From Bacillota bacterium (GTDB lineage Bacteria; Bacillota_I; Bacilli_A; MOL361; Turicibacteraceae), in NCBI GenBank assembly GCA_003486705.1, contig DNGE01000173.1, positions 22,275 to 45,211 on the forward strand: 22,937 nucleotides of DNA, given 5' to 3'. Position numbers and translations under genes: made by a program. The notes under the pieces are model-generated. The model did no database searches and was not told the origin of the DNA. It saw only the letters and a program-made list of their open reading frames with translations. This document shows, in pieces, positions 6,222-15,778 of the stretch (its first letter is position 1; every line of letters begins with the position of its first letter).

Positions 6222-9200
6222 ATGAGTATTAGATTTGTACTTGGACGTAGTGGGGTTGGTAAAACAAAACAGATTTTAGATGAAATTAGAGTCGCGTGTG
6301 ATTCGAATCCACAAGGTCATCCAATCTTTGTAATTACGCCGGATCAGATGACCTTTCATTTTGAATATCAGCTGTTAAAACAAAGTGAAAGTCATAGTTT
6401 AATGCGTGTCCAAGCGGTTAGTTTTAATCGTTTGGCGTATCGTGTATTACAAGAAACAGGTGGACTTGTTCGTTATCATCTAGATTCAGTTGGAACGACG
6501 TTATTGCTTCAAAAAGTAATGAATGAACATAAAGATGAGTTAGCGATATTTAAGTATTACGCCAATAAACCTGGCTTTATTAAAAAAATCAGCGAAATGA
6601 TTTCAGAGTTTAAAAGTTATCAAGTGACACCCAATCAATTATTATCAATGGTTGGTGAAGAATCGTTATCTCAGGATTGGTCTAAGCAGTCTATTAATAA
6701 AATAAAAGATATTGCGTTTATGTATGAACAATTTGAAGCATTGACGCTCAATAAGTATTTGATGAGTGAAGATTATTATACGTTGCTCATCGAAAGCTTA
6801 TCAAAAAGTGACATGATAAAAGAAAGTGATTTTTATATTGATGGGTATCACTTGTTTAATAAGCAAGAGGAGTTGTTGTTACTTCAATTAATGAAAGTAG
6901 CGAAGTCGGTAACGGTTGTTTTGACGCATGACCAAGATGATGTTGCAAGTCATTTTGAGATGCCTAGACGAACGTTTAACCGCCTAACAACCTTGATGAA
7001 TGAACACCAATTAAAGTATGAGATTGATGTTTTAAAAGAAGAGAACTTACCACGATTTAAAACGTCAAGCGCGCTTAAACATTTAGAGAAATATTACTTA
7101 ACACGTCCAACAGTGCCAACACAAGCGTTGGGTGTTGAGTTTTTCCAAGCACCGAATCGTCGCTTAGAAGTAGAAGAGCTTGGAAATCGTATTTATAAAC
7201 TTGTTCATGAACAAGGGGCAGCTTACAGTGATATAGCAATCTATACAAACGATGGGGGAGCGTATTATGAATTGTTTAATACTATTTTCCCGAAATTTAA
7301 TATTCCAATCTTTTTAGATTATTCAGAAAAAATGATTCATCATCCCATGATGACACTTCTGTATCATCTAAGTGATGCGATTTTAAATCAATGGCGTTAT
7401 GAATCACTGTTTACGATTTTAAAAACAGGTTTGCTTATGGATGTCTCGCAGATTAAATCGGCAAAGCATTATATGTTGGCATTTCAACAATATCAAAAAG
7501 ACTTAGATGTGTTAGAGAATTACTGTTTATCACGTAATATTATGAAAAAACATTGGTTGTCTGATCAAGGTTTCGAATATAATCGCTATTTAGGTTTAAA
7601 TCGTGGTGTTGCTAAAACAGACGAAGATCAGCAAGTTGAAGATTTATTAAATCGATTAAAAGAACAAATTGTATCAACGTTACTACCGTTAGAACAGGCG
7701 TTAAAAAAAGCAGAAACGTATGTGGCATGTTGTGAAGTTTTATTTAGCTTTTTAGAAACCCTTCAAGTGCCGCAAAAACTTCATTATTTAGAAGAGTATG
7801 CCAGTGAGCGTCACGACTTAAAATCAGTGAAACAGCATCAACAAGTTTGGACGAAGCTTATCACGTTTTTTGAGCAAATCGTTGAAATAGGTAAAGATGA
7901 AGCTGTTTCGTTTGAAGATTTTAGTACGGTGTTAAAAGCTGGACTTGAAGAGATGGAATACGCAACCGTGCCGCCGCGATTGGATCAAGTGTATATTGGA
8001 GAGTGCAAACGTGCGCGATATCAATTAGCCCAAGATTTAAATCACCCGAATCAGTTTGGGATTCGTCATGCCTTTGTCATTGGGGTTAACGAAGGACAAG
8101 TACCAAAAATCCCGACTGAAAGTAGTTTATTAAGTGAGGTTGAACGTGAACAGTTAAAAGAAATAGGGATTGAACTAGCCCCTTCTTTACAACAAACACT
8201 TGAAGATGAATTGTTTATCTTATATACAGTATTAACGTCACCGAAAGAAACGTTAACGTTATCGTATGTAAGTAGTGATGATGAAGGAAAAGAATATTTA
8301 GCATCGCATTTATACTCACAGCTAAAAGAGATGTTTCCAACGTCAAAAGTGTCGCATATTTCACGTTATCATCACGAAAGTGTGTACGATCAATTAACAA
8401 CAGTTGAGCAATCTGTTCCAAAACTGATTACAGCATTAAAGGAAAATCCCGATTTACAAACGTACTATGAACCGATACTCAATTATTACGAAACAGAGCG
8501 CCCCCTATTAAGTGCCATGGTGAAAAACATTTTGCATTATGATAATTCAGTCGAAGCCCTTGATTTAAAAACAACAAAAGAGATGTATGGATCTGAAATC
8601 ACAGCGAGTGTGTCTCGAATTGAGTTGTTTAATAAATGTGAGTTTGCACATTATGTTCGATATGGCCTCTTATTAAAAGAGCGTGAACTATATAAAGTTG
8701 ATTTACCACAAATCGGAGAACTTTATCATGAATCGTTAAAACGGATAGCGGAACTGATAAAAAAAGAAAATCGAACGTTTGCAGATTTAACGCTTGATGA
8801 ATGTTTAACCTTATCACAACTAACAGCTGATGAGTTAAGTGAAAAATTATTGTACAAAATTTTAAAGCAAAATCGTCGTATGATGATGTTAAAAGAAAAA
8901 TTAGTTCAAGTGGTTTATAAGACGCTAGTTGGATTAAAATATCAAGGAAAACATAGTGAGTTTAAACCATTATTCTTTGAGTTGCCGTTTTCAACGAATG
9001 TAGGACAAGGTATTAAGTTGAAAAAGAAGTCATTACCAAACGGCTTTGAACTTGCTTTAAGAGGTGTCATTGATCGTATTGATATAGCGAAAGATGAAGA
9101 ACGTCAGGAAGCCTATTTACGTGTCGTGGATTATAAATCAAGTGAAAAGAAATTTGAGTTAGACGAAGTATATTACGGCTTATCGTTACAGCTATTAACA

Positions 9201-9776
9201 TATTTAGATGTCACGATTTCTAATGCATTACAATTAATTAAAATGCCGGCTGATATTGGGGGGATGTTGTACTTCCACGTTCACCGTCCGATGATTGATG
9301 AAAATGCGGCGGATATCTTAAAAAGTGAATCAATTCAAGAGAAATTAAATGACGAACAAATGAAAAAATACAAAATGACAGGTTATTTACCTGCGGATCA
9401 TTCAGTCGCTCATTTGAGTGATATTCGACTCGAGAGTCAGTTAAATAGCGATATTGTCCCTGTTAAAATTAAAAAGGATGGAGACTTCGCCAAAGGGGCG
9501 TCTATCATTACAAGTGACACCGTTGACCTTTTACGTGATTATGCGAACTATTCCATTGAAGAAGCGGCAAATCGCATGATTGAAGGACAAGTGAGTATTA
9601 ATCCGGTCATGCATGAGAAAGTTAAAGCTTGTTCGTATTGCCAATACCGTGAAATTTGTCAATATGACCCTGATTTCCTCGGAAATCAAAAACGACAATT
9701 ACCGAAATTAAGTGCTGATGTCGCATTAGATGCGATGAAGGAACTGATGAATCCAAATGAAGAGGGGGAAGCGTAA
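6222..9776 (+). CDS. addB: ATP-dependent helicase/deoxyribonuclease subunit B (AddB)
   Basis: AddB pairs with AddA to unwind and trim double-strand DNA ends to Chi-type sites for RecA loading. The N-terminal P-loop GRSGVGKT is at residues 8-15, in a helicase-like domain without full helicase motifs. The RecB-type nuclease core VVDYKSS (Asp970, Lys972) is near the end. Cys806 (in NKCEFAHYVRYGL) with Cys1137, Cys1140 and Cys1146 (CSYCQYREIC) form the 4Fe-4S clasp of the family. The 1184-residue length is typical of the Bacillus type. I choose ATG 6222: AGGTGA lies 6 bases upstream and the product starts MSIRFVLGRSG. An in-frame GTG at 6213 overlaps that site. The stop overlaps the addA start by one base (TAATG), so translation is probably coupled. 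Confidence 0.97.
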   Translation: MSIRFVLGRSGVGKTKQILDEIRVACDSNPQGHPIFVITPDQMTFHFEYQLLKQSESHSLMRVQAVSFNRLAYRVLQETGGLVRYHLDSVGTTLLLQKVMNEHKDELAIFKYYANKPGFIKKISEMISEFKSYQVTPNQLLSMVGEESLSQDWSKQSINKIKDIAFMYEQFEALTLNKYLMSEDYYTLLIESLSKSDMIKESDFYIDGYHLFNKQEELLLLQLMKVAKSVTVVLTHDQDDVASHFEMPRRTFNRLTTLMNEHQLKYEIDVLKEENLPRFKTSSALKHLEKYYLTRPTVPTQALGVEFFQAPNRRLEVEELGNRIYKLVHEQGAAYSDIAIYTNDGGAYYELFNTIFPKFNIPIFLDYSEKMIHHPMMTLLYHLSDAILNQWRYESLFTILKTGLLMDVSQIKSAKHYMLAFQQYQKDLDVLENYCLSRNIMKKHWLSDQGFEYNRYLGLNRGVAKTDEDQQVEDLLNRLKEQIVSTLLPLEQALKKAETYVACCEVLFSFLETLQVPQKLHYLEEYASERHDLKSVKQHQQVWTKLITFFEQIVEIGKDEAVSFEDFSTVLKAGLEEMEYATVPPRLDQVYIGECKRARYQLAQDLNHPNQFGIRHAFVIGVNEGQVPKIPTESSLLSEVEREQLKEIGIELAPSLQQTLEDELFILYTVLTSPKETLTLSYVSSDDEGKEYLASHLYSQLKEMFPTSKVSHISRYHHESVYDQLTTVEQSVPKLITALKENPDLQTYYEPILNYYETERPLLSAMVKNILHYDNSVEALDLKTTKEMYGSEITASVSRIELFNKCEFAHYVRYGLLLKERELYKVDLPQIGELYHESLKRIAELIKKENRTFADLTLDECLTLSQLTADELSEKLLYKILKQNRRMMMLKEKLVQVVYKTLVGLKYQGKHSEFKPLFFELPFSTNVGQGIKLKKKSLPNGFELALRGVIDRIDIAKDEERQEAYLRVVDYKSSEKKFELDEVYYGLSLQLLTYLDVTISNALQLIKMPADIGGMLYFHVHRPMIDENAADILKSESIQEKLNDEQMKKYKMTGYLPADHSVAHLSDIRLESQLNSDIVPVKIKKDGDFAKGASIITSDTVDLLRDYANYSIEEAANRMIEGQVSINPVMHEKVKACSYCQYREICQYDPDFLGNQKRQLPKLSADVALDAMKELMNPNEEGEA

Positions 9777-12700
9777 TGAGTCAAATTCCTCAGAAGCCTG
9801 CTGATGCTCAGTGGAACGATGAGCAATGGGAAGCTATTTATCGTAAAGATACGGACTTATTAATCTCAGCCGGTGCCGGTTCTGGGAAAACCGCTGTTTT
9901 AGTTGAACGAATTATTCAAAAAGTCTTACGCGATGGCGTATCGGTTGATGAGTTGCTCGTCTTAACTTTTACGGAAGCCGCTGCGGCAGAGATGAAACAA
10001 CGTGTACGTTCGCGTTTAGAAAAAGAAATGATCGAGCAACCCGACCATCCGGTGATTGCGAAGCAGTTAACAAAAGTCTCGCAAGCGAACATTTCAACGT
10101 TTCACTCGTTTTGTAATAAATTAATTAAACGCTATTATTACTTACTTCAAATTGATCCGGTATTTAAAATTGCAGATGATATTGAAGTGAGTATGATTCA
10201 AGATGATGTGATTGAAGCTATTTTTAATGAGTTGTCTGAAAGTGAAGAAGCCTCATTTGAATTACTTGCCGCGTGTTTTAATAATGATCGTCATGATGAA
10301 GAATTAAAAACGATGATCATAAAGATATATGAATTAGCACGTTCTAATCCTAACATGTTTGATTGGTTAAAGTCGTTAGATGCATTGTATGAATGGGATG
10401 AAGTTGACTTAAGTTCATGGGCTTATTTTAATGAAATGATAGCACCTGTAAAGCTCGCGTTAAAGGATGCCAAAGCATTGTTAGATGAAGCTTATGAATT
10501 GGCACGATTGGCGGAGATGTCAGGGACGGTTCATAAATATGTGAGTGATGGCTATGCATTGGATGTAGCCATTCATGAACGCTTAATTGAAACGCTTAAT
10601 GGAAGTTATGAAGACATTCGTCAAGCCTTTGCTTTCGTTAAGTTTGAAACGTTTCCTAGATTTAATAAAAACTTGTATGACAGAGAACAGCATGATTTAA
10701 GTAAAGATAAACGAGATGCCTATAAAGAGTTAGTTTCAGGGTTGCAAAAGAAATACTTCCTTTATTCAACAGACACACACAGACAACACTTTGCTAAAAG
10801 TAAGGAACTTCTTCAGGCATTAGTGTCATTAATTTCTCGTTTTCATGATGATTTTAGTGCGATGAAACTTGAAAAACAGGTGTTAGATTTCTCAGATTTA
10901 GAGTGGAATACGTTAACGCTATTAGTGCAAGATGATAAACCAACTGATGTTGCGATTGAAATTGCACAGTCGTTAAAAGAAATTATGGTCGATGAATATC
11001 AAGATACAAACTCGATGCAAGAGTATATCATTAATGCGATTGCGACCATTGTAAAGCCAAAGATTCCAGTCTTTATGGTTGGGGATGTTAAGCAATCGAT
11101 TTATCGTTTCCGTTTAGCCGAACCGAGTATCTTTCAACATAAATATCACACGTTCCAGCAAGATGAATCAATCGGACATAAAATAGATTTAATGCGAAAC
11201 TACCGCTCGCATACGTCAGTGCTAGACAGTACGAACTATATTTTTAAACAAATCATGGATGAGTTAGTCGGTGAGATTAACTATGATGAAGCGGCACAAT
11301 TAAAGCTTGGGGTTTTAAATGAGCCGTACGATGCGTTTCACGCCACGGAGGTCCATTTAATTGATCGAAAACAATTAAAAGAAGATGAGCCGGAGCTTGA
11401 TAAAGTTGAATTTGAGGCGCATCATATGGCGAAAAGTATTAAAGCCTTAGTTGAATCGAATCAGTTATTATATGATCGTAAAAGTGGCGAGTATAAACCG
11501 ATAACGTATCAAGATATTGTGATATTAATGCGCTCACTACCAAGTGTGACCGTGTTTCAAGATGTGTTTCGCCAATATGAGATTCCATTGTTTACCGAGC
11601 AAAATACCGACTTATTTGATTCGATTGAAATTATTAACTTGATTTCGATGTTAAGTATTATTGATAATCCGTACCAAGATATTCCATTAGCGGGTGTGAT
11701 GCGTTCGCCTATGTATTTCTTCTCTGAGCGTGAGTTGGCTGTGGTTAAAACATCTACGAGGGCTACGTATTTTTATCAAGCGGTTCTTCAATATGAACAC
11801 GTAGGAGAAGATGTGGCGTTAAAGCAAAAAGTGAAGGCCTTTCTATCGCAGTTGGAAGAGTTTAGATATTTAGCACGCCACACGTCATTAACGGAGCTCA
11901 TTCGTAAAATTTATGAAGTGACGATGTATTATGATTTTGTGGTGGGGCTGCCGCACGGTTATCTTCGAAAGGCGAATTTAGATGTGTTTTATGACAAGGC
12001 CTTAGCTTATGAAAGCATGAGTAAAAAAGGGGTCTTTGGCTTTGTGAAATACATTGAGCGCATGAAAGTGTTAAATAAGCATTTTGCCAAAGCGAAGACG
12101 GTAACGGCGAATGAAAATGTCGTCCGCATTATGTCGATTCATAAATCAAAAGGACTTGAGTTCCCGATTGTGTTTGTGGCGCACATTCATAAGCAGTTTA
12201 ATGAAAGTGATGAAATGGGAAAATATATTACGCATAAAAAGTATGGAATTGCTGTGAAATACATTGATCCTATTTTGCGTTTGCGTCAAAAAACGATTGC
12301 TCAGTCGTTGATCGCTCAAAAAATTCATGAAGAGATGTTAGCTGAAGAGATGCGTTTGTTGTACGTGGCCATGACGCGAGCGAAGTCAAAGCTCATTTTT
12401 ACCGGGGTGTTTGATGTCGAAAAGGCCTTTAAGAAATACGTAGAGGTCATCACGCATAAAGAGTGGTTATTACCTGATACATTCCGTCAAAAATCGAAGA
12501 CGTATGCTGATTTTATTCTTCCGTCTGTGTTGCGACATTGTACCAAATTTGATGAGGTAAATCCTTATTTAGAACAACAAGGCGCGCTATTATTTGATGA
12601 GAGCCAATGGAAAATTAAAATCGTTCAGGCGTTTGAAGAGGCACACTTGAATTTAGAGGAAATCGAAATAGAGCAAAAGCTTGCTCCTTCAGTTGATTTG

Positions 12701-13396
12701 AACGCTATCTTTAACCCAAGCTATGATTTTGCACCACTCGTTGATATTAAAGCGAAACAGTCTGTTTCAGAGCGGAAAGTGGATGAAACAACCGAGTTGT
12801 TTAAAGGGATTCCAAAACCCACCGAAACTGTTGTGTATGACCGTCCAAGCTTTATGAAGGCGAAGCAAAATAGTGGGACAGAAGTCGGAACTGCTGTGCA
12901 TAATTTTATGCAACACTTACCGGTTTCAACGCAACATACGTTAGAAACGTTAACGTCTTTAAGAGATGAGTTAGTTCAAAAAGAAATCTTAAGCAAAGAG
13001 ATTAGTGAAGCGTTAGATTTGAAAAATATCTTGGCATTTACGCAATCCTCATTATATAGCGCGCTTGTAGACGCATTAGTTGTAAAAAAAGAGGTTCCAT
13101 TTATGACGTTGGTTCAAGTGGATGAGCATGAACAGTCAGATATTTTATTACAAGGGGTACTTGATTTATTAGCTGAATTTGAAAATGAAGTCTGGATTGT
13201 CGATTATAAAACCGATTACGTAAAAGACTTTGATGCCCAATATAGCGAATTAAAACAACGCTACTATGTGCAAATGAAGTATTATTCAAAAGCGATTGCG
13301 GCGCTATATCCTACTAAACCATTGAAGTGTCGTGTTTATTTCTTAAAAGTGCAACGCTATATTGACTATACGTTGAGTGACTTTGATGAGTCATAA
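9776..13396 (+). CDS. addA: ATP-dependent helicase/nuclease subunit A (AddA)
   Basis: AddA is the motor helicase and second nuclease of the AddAB complex. Walker A SAGAGSGKT is at residues 31-39. Walker B VDEYQDTN starts at 405, with Asp406 and Glu407. UvrD motifs follow: VGDVKQSIYRFR, then RNYRSH, MSIHKSKGLEFP and LLYVAMTRAK. The C-terminal RecB nuclease domain has GTAVHNFMQH and IVDYKTDY (Asp1143, Lys1145). At 1206 residues it is slightly shorter than the B. subtilis protein. Translation starts on the base shared with the addB stop codon. A bidirectional terminator closes the operon. Confidence 0.97.
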   Translation: MSQIPQKPADAQWNDEQWEAIYRKDTDLLISAGAGSGKTAVLVERIIQKVLRDGVSVDELLVLTFTEAAAAEMKQRVRSRLEKEMIEQPDHPVIAKQLTKVSQANISTFHSFCNKLIKRYYYLLQIDPVFKIADDIEVSMIQDDVIEAIFNELSESEEASFELLAACFNNDRHDEELKTMIIKIYELARSNPNMFDWLKSLDALYEWDEVDLSSWAYFNEMIAPVKLALKDAKALLDEAYELARLAEMSGTVHKYVSDGYALDVAIHERLIETLNGSYEDIRQAFAFVKFETFPRFNKNLYDREQHDLSKDKRDAYKELVSGLQKKYFLYSTDTHRQHFAKSKELLQALVSLISRFHDDFSAMKLEKQVLDFSDLEWNTLTLLVQDDKPTDVAIEIAQSLKEIMVDEYQDTNSMQEYIINAIATIVKPKIPVFMVGDVKQSIYRFRLAEPSIFQHKYHTFQQDESIGHKIDLMRNYRSHTSVLDSTNYIFKQIMDELVGEINYDEAAQLKLGVLNEPYDAFHATEVHLIDRKQLKEDEPELDKVEFEAHHMAKSIKALVESNQLLYDRKSGEYKPITYQDIVILMRSLPSVTVFQDVFRQYEIPLFTEQNTDLFDSIEIINLISMLSIIDNPYQDIPLAGVMRSPMYFFSERELAVVKTSTRATYFYQAVLQYEHVGEDVALKQKVKAFLSQLEEFRYLARHTSLTELIRKIYEVTMYYDFVVGLPHGYLRKANLDVFYDKALAYESMSKKGVFGFVKYIERMKVLNKHFAKAKTVTANENVVRIMSIHKSKGLEFPIVFVAHIHKQFNESDEMGKYITHKKYGIAVKYIDPILRLRQKTIAQSLIAQKIHEEMLAEEMRLLYVAMTRAKSKLIFTGVFDVEKAFKKYVEVITHKEWLLPDTFRQKSKTYADFILPSVLRHCTKFDEVNPYLEQQGALLFDESQWKIKIVQAFEEAHLNLEEIEIEQKLAPSVDLNAIFNPSYDFAPLVDIKAKQSVSERKVDETTELFKGIPKPTETVVYDRPSFMKAKQNSGTEVGTAVHNFMQHLPVSTQHTLETLTSLRDELVQKEILSKEISEALDLKNILAFTQSSLYSALVDALVVKKEVPFMTLVQVDEHEQSDILLQGVLDLLAEFENEVWIVDYKTDYVKDFDAQYSELKQRYYVQMKYYSKAIAALYPTKPLKCRVYFLKVQRYIDYTLSDFDES

Positions 13397-13423
13397 AAAA
13401 AACTGCCCTCGGGCAGTTTTTTT
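13395..13423. terminator. Bidirectional terminator between addA and the rodA-like gene
   Basis: CTGCC (13403-13407) pairs with GGCAG (13412-13416), extended by A8 and T7 flanks, so both directions have a U-tract. It overlaps the last bases of both convergent stop codons and serves both genes. Confidence 0.88.
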
Positions 13424-14699
13424 ATTGCTTTTTATTATAATGTTCAGGTTTAATATACGCTTTTGTTTTTAAGTATAACGTATGTTCATAATAGTCGACT
13501 TCTTGATGTTTGATCTTAATGCCTTCAATATAACCGGAGAGGACGAGACCGAATAAAATCATGTAGGAAAGTGAAGAACTTCCTCCGTAACTAATAAACG
13601 GCAGGGTAACACCTGTGATGGGTAGTAAGCCAATGGTCATCCCGATATTTTGAATTTGTTGGAATAAAAGCATTCCAAATATTCCAATACAAACGTATGA
13701 ACTATAATGGTTACGATTTAAAACGGCAACATTTAAGATTTCATAGTCAAATAATAAACAAGTGACAACCGTAGCGACGGTTCCAATTAAGCCAAAGTCC
13801 ATGCCAATCACGGCAAAGATAAAGTCGGTGTGTGGCTCAGGGAAAAACTGAAGCCCACTTTGAAAGCCATTACCCACTAAATTACCAGAACCAATGGCGA
13901 GTAATCCAAGCGCGAGTTGGTGACCTTGTTGCTGAATCGTCCCAAAGGGATCAAACCAACCCATGAAACGGCTCAGTTTATAAGGGGCAACACCTAGGGT
14001 GTTCATTAAAAAATCTGGCGCATAGGCGACTAAGGTAATGAAAACTGACACAACGACAACGAGAATACCGGCAACGCTAAAAATATAACGCCATTTTATA
14101 CCCGATGCAAAAATCATAAAGGCAACAAAGGCTAAGATGATTAACACGATCCCAGAATCCGGTTGGATAAAAATTAATAATGATGGCGGCAAGATGGCTG
14201 CCATTATTTTTAGTAATAAGATGAAGTCTGTTCTTACATTTCGATTTTGATGTAAAAACACCTCATTGTGATTTTGAATAATATCGGCGACAACGAGCAA
14301 GATAGCGATTTTCATAAACTCAGCAGGCTGAATCGTTCCGATTCCTTTAATTAAGTACCAAGCGGTTGCACCGTTTACTTCATGTGCAAATGGAATGTTA
14401 ATCGGGGTATATTTATGAATCACAAGTCCGAATAACGGAATCATACAGAAACCATAAATCCACCATCTCATGGCTCGAATGCGATCATTACCCATAATGA
14501 CAACGCCGATGGTACAGATAAATCCGAGTCCGTAAAACATGATTTGTTTAAAGACGAAACTTTCTGGGTTATCGTATTGAATTCCGGTTAATGGAATCGA
14601 TGAGGAAATTGCGAGCAAGCTAATTCCAATGAGAAGAAATAAGTAAACAATAATAGGATTATAAAGGAGAATTTTAAATTTATTTAGAATATCATTCAT
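13422..14699 (-). CDS. rodA: SEDS-family peptidoglycan glycosyltransferase, RodA-like
   Basis: SEDS proteins polymerise lipid II into glycan strands together with a class B penicillin-binding protein. The sequence has about ten hydrophobic membrane segments. Family marks are IGTIQPAEFMK (120-130), QPDSGIVL, PEPHTDFIFAVIG (287-299) with Asp292 at the position of the catalytic aspartate, and the C-terminal signature LLPITGVTLPFISYGGSS (358-375). The signature and the SRFMGWFDPFGT segment are closer to RodA than to FtsW or SpoVE, though this subgroup call is from memory. The usual GEEFG after HTDFIFAVI is GMDFG here. AGGTGG precedes ATG 14699. It is a single gene, convergent with addA; no penicillin-binding partner lies in the window. 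Confidence 0.85.
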   Translation of the reverse strand: MNDILNKFKILLYNPIIVYLFLLIGISLLAISSSIPLTGIQYDNPESFVFKQIMFYGLGFICTIGVVIMGNDRIRAMRWWIYGFCMIPLFGLVIHKYTPINIPFAHEVNGATAWYLIKGIGTIQPAEFMKIAILLVVADIIQNHNEVFLHQNRNVRTDFILLLKIMAAILPPSLLIFIQPDSGIVLIILAFVAFMIFASGIKWRYIFSVAGILVVVVSVFITLVAYAPDFLMNTLGVAPYKLSRFMGWFDPFGTIQQQGHQLALGLLAIGSGNLVGNGFQSGLQFFPEPHTDFIFAVIGMDFGLIGTVATVVTCLLFDYEILNVAVLNRNHYSSYVCIGIFGMLLFQQIQNIGMTIGLLPITGVTLPFISYGGSSSLSYMILFGLVLSGYIEGIKIKHQEVDYYEHTLYLKTKAYIKPEHYNKKQ

Positions 14700-14727
14700 A
14701 TATCAAACCACCTAATAAAAATTGTGT

Positions 14728-14756
14728 ATAGTATAATTCTATCAGAAAGTTGCCAA
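14728..14756 (-). promoter_or_regulatory. Possible sigma-A promoter for the rodA-like gene
   Basis: On the minus strand TTGGCA (14756-14751) is followed by TATACT (14735-14730, spacer 15) or TACTAT (14733-14728, spacer 17). Either is an imperfect fit, close to the start codon at 14699. Confidence 0.35.
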
Positions 14757-14857
14757 CTTTATAAGCGAGAAAGTATGAATAATTTGTGTGAGGTGCTTGA
14801 ATGTAGCAGAAAAATACAAATTTAGGTATTTGAATCGAATTATTTTTCCTAGACGTG

Positions 14858-14885
14858 ACTATTTAAATAGGATATGCATAGATTA
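14858..14885 (+). promoter_or_regulatory. Sigma-K-type promoter for the CotO-like gene
   Basis: AC (14858-14859), 17 bases, then CATAGATTA (14877-14885) is an exact match to AC-N16/17-CATANNNTA. The start codon lies 31 bases downstream. The same arrangement precedes the other presumed late spore genes in this window. Confidence 0.55.
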
Positions 14886-14915
14886 TAGTATAAGTTTTTT
14901 ATAAGGAGGGTTATT

Positions 14916-15593
14916 ATGGCTAAAAGAGTTGAGAAGGGGCCGGTTTTATTTGTTGATACTTCATTTAAAGGCTGTGAAATTGAGGAACAAACCATTTATA
15001 AAACACCGAAGCCACAACAAAAAGATATTGTCAGCTCTAGTTTTGTTCATACGTTTGATTCGAATAAAAAAGATGATGTTGTATTAGAGGAAATGAATCA
15101 AGTCGAAAATCAATTTAGTAAAGAAAATGCGTCGGATTTTTCATTTGATTTAAGTGCTTACGAAACAGTGAATATTATTGTGGATGAAGTAGGGGGTCCT
15201 CGTGAAGAGGAAGTTGAAAATGTTTATGAGGAAACACAATATATTAATTTCTTCTCGACAGATACTTGGGAACCTGTGGATTTAGAACAACATGTGTTAG
15301 CTATGGATCAAGTAGAAGTTCAAGTCGTGGTTGAAGATGAAGTTCAAGAAGAAGTCATCGACAGTTTTATCGATGAGGATAAGCTAGAAACTATTTCGTT
15401 TATTCGAGAGTTAGTTGAAAGACCGTTAATGATGAAAGCACCTGTTGTGCAAGTGGTGACATCAGCAGGCCAACAAATAACAGGGAAAATTACCTCAATG
15501 AGTGAAAATAGTATCTTACTAGAAGATTTTATGGATAATGAAACAGAGTTGACGTTTGCTCATATTGAAGGAATTAGAATCTTACAATTATAA
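14916..15593 (+). CDS. Acidic protein, CotO-like spore coat candidate
   Basis: This 225-residue protein has no signal peptide or membrane segment. A short basic N-terminus (MAKRVEKGPVLFV) leads into a long, very acidic, low-complexity middle (about 30-150) with Val/Glu runs such as VEVQVVVEDEVQEEV. The C-terminal 65 residues form a compact domain: a helix with FIRELVERPLMM, then beta strands with APVVQVVTSAGQ, GKITSMSENSILLED and AHIEGIRIL. That pattern resembles the C-terminal part of CotO-type coat proteins. In B. subtilis cotO neighbours cotZ and cotY, and CotZ/CotY-type genes lie just downstream here. The sigma-K-type promoter and strong AAGGAGG agree. Family membership is inference; function is not shown by the sequence alone. 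Confidence 0.5.
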   Translation: MAKRVEKGPVLFVDTSFKGCEIEEQTIYKTPKPQQKDIVSSSFVHTFDSNKKDDVVLEEMNQVENQFSKENASDFSFDLSAYETVNIIVDEVGGPREEEVENVYEETQYINFFSTDTWEPVDLEQHVLAMDQVEVQVVVEDEVQEEVIDSFIDEDKLETISFIRELVERPLMMKAPVVQVVTSAGQQITGKITSMSENSILLEDFMDNETELTFAHIEGIRILQL

Positions 15594-15600
15594 TACTTAA

Positions 15601-15635
15601 AAAATCCGCCTTTTCTTTTAAAAGGCGGATTTTTT
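15601..15635 (+). terminator. Rho-independent terminator after the CotO-like gene
   Basis: A 14-bp stem pairs AAAATCCGCCTTTT (15601-15614) with AAAAGGCGGATTTT (15620-15633) around ctttt, and the T run goes to 15635. Confidence 0.92.
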
Positions 15636-15716
15636 AAGTTAAATCGGTGAGTAACAATTCTTTAGGCGATAATACCTAATTTATTAATGAATAACGCTTA
15701 AATGAATGGATATATT

Positions 15717-15740
15717 AAAGCAGAGCTAGAACTGCTTTTT
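15717..15740 (+). terminator. Second hairpin with T-tract, plus strand
   Basis: AAAGCAG (15717-15723) pairs with CTGCTTT (15732-15738) around an 8-base loop, with T continuing to 15740. It lies 80 bases past the CotO-like terminator with no gene between. It may be a backup terminator or end a small RNA. Confidence 0.45.
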
Positions 15741-15752
15741 AAGTTGACAGTT

Positions 15753-15776
15753 AAAAAGGAGCGTCAGCTCCTTTTT
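15753..15776 (-). terminator. Terminator of the downstream CotZ/CotY-like gene
   Basis: AAAAAGGAGC (15753-15762) pairs with GCTCCTTTTT (15767-15776) around gtca. Read on the minus strand it follows the stop codon directly and ends in a T run. The symmetric T runs would also block plus-strand transcripts. Confidence 0.88.
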
Positions 15777-15778
15777 GT

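Noticed and set aside
8215..8421. Antisense frames inside addB and addA (also 8629-8817, 12146-12328, 13101-13289)
   Set aside because: All are contained in the conserved AddAB reading frames and have low-complexity hydrophobic composition.
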